Assembly: GCA_017959485.1 (NCBI GenBank)
Contig: JAGDAM010000106.1
Coordinates: forward strand, 1-9,364
From: Clostridia bacterium
GTDB lineage: Bacteria; Bacillota_A; Clostridia; Oscillospirales; CAG-272
Direction: 5' to 3'
DNA length: 9,364 nucleotides
The notes under the pieces were generated by a model, which saw only the letters and a program-made list of their open reading frames with translations, was not told the DNA's origin and ran no database searches. This document shows, piece by piece, positions 4,972-9,364 of this stretch. Each line of letters opens with the position of its first letter. The first letter of the stretch is position 1. A program made the translations under genes and the position numbers.

Positions 4972-7197
4972 ATGGCAACAAAAAAGAAAACGCAAAAAAC
5001 TGCCGCAGCGCTTCCTCCCGCGCCGGTCACCGATCAGCCGATAACCGAAACGCTCGAGACCAACTATATGCCCTACGCGATGAGCGTAATCGTTTCGCGC
5101 GCCATCCCCGAAATCGACGGACTGAAACCGAGCCACCGCAAGCTTCTCTACACCATGTACAAAATGGGGCTGCTCGGCGGACAGCGCACGAAAAGCACCA
5201 ACGTAGTCGGACAGACGATGAAGCTCAATCCGCACGGCGACGCTGCGATATACGATACCATGGTCCGTCTGACCCGCGGGTACGAGTCTCTTCTCCATCC
5301 GCTGATTGACTCGAAGGGTTCCTTCGGAAAGCAGTACAGTTCGAGCATGGTCTGCGCCGCGTCACGATACACCGAGGTGAAGCTCGACAAGTTCGCGTCG
5401 GAGCTGTTCTCCGGCATCGACAAGGACGCGGTGGATATGGTCGACAACTACGACGGGACCATGAAGGAGCCGGTCCTGCTTCCGACCTCCTTCCCGAATA
5501 TTCTCGTAACGCCGAATTTCGGTATCGCCGTCGGAATAGCTTCCCGAATCTGCCCCTTCAACCTCGCGGAGGTCTGCGACGCCGCGACGGCTCTGCTGCG
5601 CAACCCCTCGACCGGAGTCGACCGTATTCTCGAGATCATGCCCGCCCCCGACTTCCCGGGCGGAGGCACCGTCGTTTTCGACGCCGCGGCAATGAAGCAG
5701 ATATACGAGACCGGCGTCGGACCCGTGAGAATCAGGGCGAAATACTCGTACGACAAGCAGTCCAACTGCATCGACATACTTGAGATTCCCTACTCGACCA
5801 CGATCGAGGCGATCATGGCCCAGCTGACCAAGATGATGAAAGCCGGTCAGCTGAGGGACGTCACCGATTTCAGAGACGAGATCGACAAGGACGGCTTCAA
5901 GCTGACGATCGACCTCCGCCGCGGAACAGACCCCGAGGCGCTGATGGTGCGGCTCTTCAAGGAGACGCCGCTCGAGGACACCTTCGCCTGCAACTTCAAC
6001 CTGCTTATCGATTCGGTTCCTCGCACGCTCGGCGTGAGGGAAATCCTTATCGAATGGATTGCATTCAGATCGGCCTGCCTGCGCCGGGAGCTTTCCTTCG
6101 ACCTCGGAAAGATGAAGGAAAAGCTTCATCTGCTGCTCGGACTCGGACAGATCCTGCTCGATATCGACAAGGCGATAGCCATCATACGCGGAACCGAGCG
6201 CGAGGCGGACGTCGTCCCCAACCTCTGCGCCGGATTCAAAATCGACAAACTCCAGGCTGAATTCATCTGCGAGATTCGCCTGCGCAATCTCAACCGGGAG
6301 TATATTCTCGGAAGGATTCAGGAGATTGACGACCTTCGAAAGAAAATCGATGACACCGAAGCGACTCTGAAGGACGAGATACGGCTCCGCCGGCTGATCG
6401 CGTCACAGCTCGCCGAGGTCAAAAAGAAATACGGAAAGCCGCGCCGCACCGACCTTATCGACGTCTCTGACGTCGCCGTCTACCGCAAAGAGGATCATAT
6501 CGACAACTATCCCGTCAGATATTTTCTCACGAAAGAGGGATATTTCAAAAAGATCACCGACAAGTCTCTCCGCGGCAACGACGAGCAGACCCTGAAGGAA
6601 GACGACAGCATAATCTGCGAATTCGACGGCGAAAACGTCTCGGAACTCGCCTTCTTCACCGGGCGCGGACGGATATTCCGCTGCCGCGGAAACGATTTCG
6701 GGACCTGCAAGGCATCCGAACTCGGCGACTATCTGCCGGCGGTGCTCGGATTCGAACCCGACGAGAAACCCGTGTTCTGCCGGATCGGAGACTGGCCTGA
6801 AAGCCGCAATATGGTATACGTTTTCGCAAACGGCAAAGGCGTAAAGATTCCGCTTTCGGCATACGAGATAAAGGGAAACCGGAAGAAACTCCAGGGATGC
6901 TTCTCTACCGTGTCGCCGGTGGTAGGAGTCTTCGAAGAGGAATCCCCCTTCGATATCCTCCTCATCGCCGACGGAGGACGCGGAGCGGTGATATCCACCT
7001 CCCTTATCCCGGTCAAAACCACCAAGACCGCTCAGGGAGTGACCCTCGTCTCGCTCAAAAAAGGCGGTTCCCTCATCTCGGCGACCCGCGACCTCTCGGC
7101 AATCGGGGGCACTTCCAAGGGTTTCAAAAAAACCAAAATACCCGCCTCGCCGGCAAAACTGCCGTCGGACGGGGAACAGCTGAAAATAGATATTTAA
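4972..7197 (+). CDS. Type IIA DNA topoisomerase subunit A, divergent ParC/GyrA-like paralogue
   Basis: A 741-residue breakage-reunion subunit. A Lys/Ala/Pro-rich tail (1-21) precedes the winged-helix and tower region. The catalytic tyrosine is Y133 in ASRYTEVKL, with R132 before it, so DNA cleavage should be intact. The coiled-coil C-gate follows at about 370-490, then a beta-pinwheel of about four GyrA-C-like blades (about 505-715: YPVRYFLTKEGYFKKI, ELAFFTGRGRIF, NMVYVFANGKGVKI, ILLIADGGRGAVIST). I find no GyrA box (QRRGGKG-type), which argues against gyrase and for ParC-like relaxation or decatenation. Divergent points by hand alignment: A91 at the quinolone-contact Ser83 (E. coli GyrA), with D95 kept at Asp87; N86 for His78; F174 at the DNA-intercalating Ile174; and one residue fewer in RAIPEIDGLKP than in RALPDVRDGLKP. 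The B (ATPase) partner is not in the window. ATG 4972 has only a distant AAGGA (4952-4956, 15 bases away). Specific gyrA or parC naming is withheld. Confidence 0.9.
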   Translation: MATKKKTQKTAAALPPAPVTDQPITETLETNYMPYAMSVIVSRAIPEIDGLKPSHRKLLYTMYKMGLLGGQRTKSTNVVGQTMKLNPHGDAAIYDTMVRLTRGYESLLHPLIDSKGSFGKQYSSSMVCAASRYTEVKLDKFASELFSGIDKDAVDMVDNYDGTMKEPVLLPTSFPNILVTPNFGIAVGIASRICPFNLAEVCDAATALLRNPSTGVDRILEIMPAPDFPGGGTVVFDAAAMKQIYETGVGPVRIRAKYSYDKQSNCIDILEIPYSTTIEAIMAQLTKMMKAGQLRDVTDFRDEIDKDGFKLTIDLRRGTDPEALMVRLFKETPLEDTFACNFNLLIDSVPRTLGVREILIEWIAFRSACLRRELSFDLGKMKEKLHLLLGLGQILLDIDKAIAIIRGTEREADVVPNLCAGFKIDKLQAEFICEIRLRNLNREYILGRIQEIDDLRKKIDDTEATLKDEIRLRRLIASQLAEVKKKYGKPRRTDLIDVSDVAVYRKEDHIDNYPVRYFLTKEGYFKKITDKSLRGNDEQTLKEDDSIICEFDGENVSELAFFTGRGRIFRCRGNDFGTCKASELGDYLPAVLGFEPDEKPVFCRIGDWPESRNMVYVFANGKGVKIPLSAYEIKGNRKKLQGCFSTVSPVVGVFEEESPFDILLIADGGRGAVISTSLIPVKTTKTAQGVTLVSLKKGGSLISATRDLSAIGGTSKGFKKTKIPASPAKLPSDGEQLKIDI

Positions 7198-7207
7198 GGC
7201 CGACAAA

Positions 7208-8194
7208 ATGACTGATAACAACAATATCCGCCGTACGTCCCGCGATGGGAGACGCGTGCCGCGTCTTATCCTCGCGGCAGCGGCTTTTGCGCTCGCGCTG
7301 GCCGCCTCTTTCACCGTTTACGGAACCGTCATCTACGACAGTTCCAAGGACCCGGTCGTTGCATGGTCGGCGATGGAAAAATTCGTCGGCGAGCAGATCG
7401 GGGAACTCCGCGAGGAGGTCGACGGTCTCAGGTCACGGCTTGAACTCGTCGAACTGACCGGCGGCGGGAGCGGAGGAGGCGGAGGACTCTCATCCGCGGG
7501 AGCCGAGCAGATCCTCTCGCGCATTTCCGCGCTCGAGGCAAAGTACGAGGAACTCAAATCCGAGAACTCCTCGCTGAAGAGTCAGCTCGACTCCGCAAAA
7601 AAAGAGATAAATTCTCTGGTGTCGGAACTCCAGAGCGACGTCTCTTCGCTTGAGACGGAGATCGGGCAGCTTTCGGACAGTCTCGACTCGCTTTACAACT
7701 CGGTGACGACGGTGCGCTCGGACGTCAGCACTCTCTCGCGCAATTTCAGTCAGATCTCGTCGATCTCCACCAAGCTGGAGACACTGACCTATAAAGTCAA
7801 CGCGCTCACCTCGGCCGACGGAGACATCGCCAAGCTCAAATCCGACCTGGCGGAACTCACCGAGCAGTTCTCGGCGGTCGCGGAAGAAGCGGGACGGCTC
7901 TTTACTCCGGTATACCGTCCCTACGGAGCGGTCGTTACGGCAGACGGAGAAGAAGGCAGCGCGCTCGTAATACTCAGAGCGGGTTCCGCCGAGGTTCTGT
8001 CGCCCTTCAACGCACCCGCAACCCGCCAGGGTCTCAACGACCTGTCGGACGGCTCCGAACTGTTTGACGGAGACAGGGTACCGATCTATCACAATCTTCT
8101 CATCCCACGCGGGGACGGAAGAGGAATCAGGATAACAAGCGTCGACGGCGCTTACATAATGATCGGAGGACGATTCACAATTGTCGGGCAGTAA
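7208..8194 (+). CDS. Membrane-anchored coiled-coil protein of unknown function
   Basis: A 328-residue protein whose family I cannot name. A basic N-terminus (1-19) and a membrane segment (about 19-41) predict one pass with the rest outside the cell. A short helical part (about 54-82) leads to the glycine linker GGGSGGGGG (85-93), then a long coiled coil (about 97-230). Hydrophobic residues recur there at 3-4 spacing: 102, 106, 109, 113, 116, 123, 127, 134, 137, 141, 148, 152, 155, 159, 162, 166, 169. A compact, probably beta-rich C-terminal domain (about 236-328) follows, including SALVILRAGSAEVLSP, VPIYHNLLIPRGDGRGI and GAYIMIGGRFTIV. Start: ATG 7208 with TAAGG (7195-7199) at 8 bases, sharing the topoisomerase stop. 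Its 3' end overlaps the SpoIID-domain gene by 14 bases, so the two are probably made together. A role in envelope organisation, perhaps as partner of that enzyme, is inference. Confidence 0.85.
   Translation: MTDNNNIRRTSRDGRRVPRLILAAAAFALALAASFTVYGTVIYDSSKDPVVAWSAMEKFVGEQIGELREEVDGLRSRLELVELTGGGSGGGGGLSSAGAEQILSRISALEAKYEELKSENSSLKSQLDSAKKEINSLVSELQSDVSSLETEIGQLSDSLDSLYNSVTTVRSDVSTLSRNFSQISSISTKLETLTYKVNALTSADGDIAKLKSDLAELTEQFSAVAEEAGRLFTPVYRPYGAVVTADGEEGSALVILRAGSAEVLSPFNAPATRQGLNDLSDGSELFDGDRVPIYHNLLIPRGDGRGIRITSVDGAYIMIGGRFTIVGQ
8165..8169 (+). promoter_or_regulatory. Ribosome binding site supporting the TTG start at 8181
   Basis: GGAGG lies inside the end of the coiled-coil gene, 11 bases before TTG 8181. 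An in-frame TGA at 8160-8162 limits the reading frame. No ATG or GTG occurs between that stop and the membrane segment, where the first ATG is at 8262. TTG 8181 is therefore the only sensible start. Confidence 0.6.
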
Positions 8195-9364
8195 GAAAGA
8201 CAAAAAAGCCGGAGCCGCCGCAATAGCCGTCAGGATCGTCGCGATTTTTCTCGCCTTCTTAATGATCGCGGGAGTCGCGGTGATCGCTCTCGAGTTTATT
8301 ATCGGCAGCCGGGCAGTCGCGGCGGAGCTTTCCCCAACCGAAAGCGCCGCCTTCGCCTCGTCTGCGAGCGACCGCGAATTCTACGTCGCGGTCGCCCTGC
8401 GATGGGGCACGAGCGTTACCGTCTCGCATGAAATCACCTCCCAGTACGGATTCGCCTTCGGGGAATCGCTCATTTCAAAAACAGAGCGGGCTTTCACGCC
8501 TGTCTGGACGACCGACGAGAACGACGTCATCGTCGCGGAGGACTGCAATCTTTCGGTCGGATACAAATCCTGTTCGGTCGCGGCGAACGAAAACGACACC
8601 GACGTCGGAGCTTATCACGTTGAGCTGCGTCTTTCGGATGCTCCCGAGCCCGCGGCCCCCGCGGGTACCGGCGACGAACCGGCCGGCCCCTCTCTGACCG
8701 AAGAGACGGAAGCCGGACCCGGAAACGGTCAGAACCCGGAGAATTCCTCAGACGCCGTAACCGCGGACACTCCGGAAACGAATCCGGAAGAGTCGCTGAC
8801 GCAGCCGGCGGAAACGCCCGTCACCGGCGCCGCGGAAGAGTCGTCCGATCTGACGGCGGAGCCGGGGGAACCGGTAATCACCGGAATCTGGGACCTTCTT
8901 CCGGACATCCGGGATCTCTACGGAATCACCTACGAACAGGTCTTCCCCGCCCTGATTTCGGGCGAAAAGGTAATAAGAATAGGCGCGTTTGCCGACTACG
9001 CCTCGGCTACCGCAGCCGCGGCGGCCATAGGATCCGAACTCGACGGATTCGAAGTTTCGGTCGCCTCGCCCTCCTTCAACGGAATCACCGTTCTCAACGA
9101 GGATTACGACACGATTCTCTTCAAATACGCAGGCGAGGAAAACAGATGCGGAGCGGTTTGCGCTCTTCAGGGACCGGGAACCGACAGATCCTACCTCTGC
9201 TACGTCGCCAACGGTTATCTTTACGACGGTGCGTTCTGCTTTCGCAGATACGTAAAGGACGATACCGACGGACTGATACTGATAAACCTCGTCGGGCTGC
9301 TTGAATACTGCGAGGGCGTCGTCGCGGGAGAATTCTACGTCAGCTGGCCCGTAGAATCGCTCAA
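8181..9364 (+). CDS. SpoIID/LytB-domain protein, 5' part, runs off the right edge
   Basis: An open frame of 394 codons begins at TTG 8181 and is still open at the window end. Order: a basic N-terminus (SGSKKDKK), one membrane segment (about 19-42), an extracytoplasmic region (about 43-152) with little similarity I can name, a Pro/Glu/Thr/Gly-rich linker (about 154-233), a segment with SPOR-like character (VIRIGAFADYASATAA, from about 262), and the start of a SpoIID/LytB domain. The domain is recognised from LILINLVGLLEYCEGVV (365-381) followed by AGEFYVSWPVESL, matching the family pattern I-N-V-V-x-L-E-x-Y-L-x-G-V-V-x-x-E-M...W-P-x-E-A-L. The catalytic Glu is kept as E384. SpoIID proteins are lytic transglycosylases acting on denuded glycan, needed in engulfment during sporulation; LytB relatives modify amidase activity. 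Whether this copy is the sporulation SpoIID or a vegetative paralogue cannot be told. The long acidic linker suggests reach into the wall. It overlaps the coiled-coil gene by 14 bases. Confidence 0.85.
   Translation, partial: MSGSKKDKKAGAAAIAVRIVAIFLAFLMIAGVAVIALEFIIGSRAVAAELSPTESAAFASSASDREFYVAVALRWGTSVTVSHEITSQYGFAFGESLISKTERAFTPVWTTDENDVIVAEDCNLSVGYKSCSVAANENDTDVGAYHVELRLSDAPEPAAPAGTGDEPAGPSLTEETEAGPGNGQNPENSSDAVTADTPETNPEESLTQPAETPVTGAAEESSDLTAEPGEPVITGIWDLLPDIRDLYGITYEQVFPALISGEKVIRIGAFADYASATAAAAAIGSELDGFEVSVASPSFNGITVLNEDYDTILFKYAGEENRCGAVCALQGPGTDRSYLCYVANGYLYDGAFCFRRYVKDDTDGLILINLVGLLEYCEGVVAGEFYVSWPVESL

Noticed and set aside
4952..4974. Possible fusion or readthrough between tsaC and the topoisomerase, which share a frame
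   Set aside because: A clean TAA (4957-4959) ends a full-length tsaC, and the topoisomerase has its own ATG and a normal-length N-terminus. Shared frame is expected by chance in one of three cases.
5362..6129. 255-codon minus-strand open frame opposite the topoisomerase gene
   Set aside because: It is a shadow of the conserved breakage-reunion domain coding strand, with no start signals or family motif.
6403..7314. 303-codon minus-strand open frame opposite the topoisomerase 3' end
   Set aside because: It is the longest antisense frame, but the sense strand encodes clear beta-pinwheel blades. Antisense length is explained by GC-rich codon bias.

Overview
The window holds one strand-uniform gene run: eight genes, all on the + strand, packed with overlaps or gaps of 15 bases or less. 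They appear to be driven from a single strong-looking sigma-A-type promoter at 147-175. The coding DNA is GC-rich, with many GAC, CTC, GTC, TCG and GGA codons. Gene content (an M18 aminopeptidase, a YwlC/Sua5-type TsaC, a divergent clostridial-looking topoisomerase A subunit, a SpoIID/LytB-domain protein, coaE next to an SLT-fold protein) points to an uncultured member of Clostridia, perhaps Oscillospirales or Christensenellales. The taxonomic call is inference from gene types and cannot be made firm from the sequence alone.

Layout. Bases 1-146 carry no gene. They hold a regular array of short perfect hairpins separated by 7-base links (consensus AYTTCMC). Next come the promoter (147-175), coaE (216-854, last step of CoA synthesis), a membrane-anchored protein with a lytic-transglycosylase (SLT) fold whose catalytic Glu position reads Val (847-1437), an M18 metallo-aminopeptidase (1453-2841), prfA (release factor 1, 2847-3926), tsaC/ywlC (threonylcarbamoyl-AMP synthase, 3901-4959), a GyrA/ParC-like topoisomerase A subunit (4972-7197), an anchored coiled-coil protein with a small C-terminal domain I cannot name (7208-8194), and the 5' part of a SpoIID/LytB-domain protein that begins at TTG 8181 and runs off the right edge (8181-9364). 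No gene-free stretch longer than 300 bases exists, and I see no terminator inside the run.

How the genes work together. The middle genes are housekeeping: CoA synthesis, peptide turnover, translation termination and the tRNA t6A modification. The outer genes concern the cell surface: an apparently catalytically dead SLT-fold membrane protein near the start, and a coiled-coil membrane protein overlapping a SpoIID-type glycan-strand lytic enzyme at the end. The most noteworthy points are the hairpin array, the SLT-fold pseudoenzyme, active-site-region substitutions in the topoisomerase (Ala at the quinolone-contact Ser position, Phe at the DNA-intercalating Ile position), the absence of prmC between prfA and tsaC, and the coupled coiled-coil/SpoIID pair. 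I did not find a clearly new defence or mobile system here.
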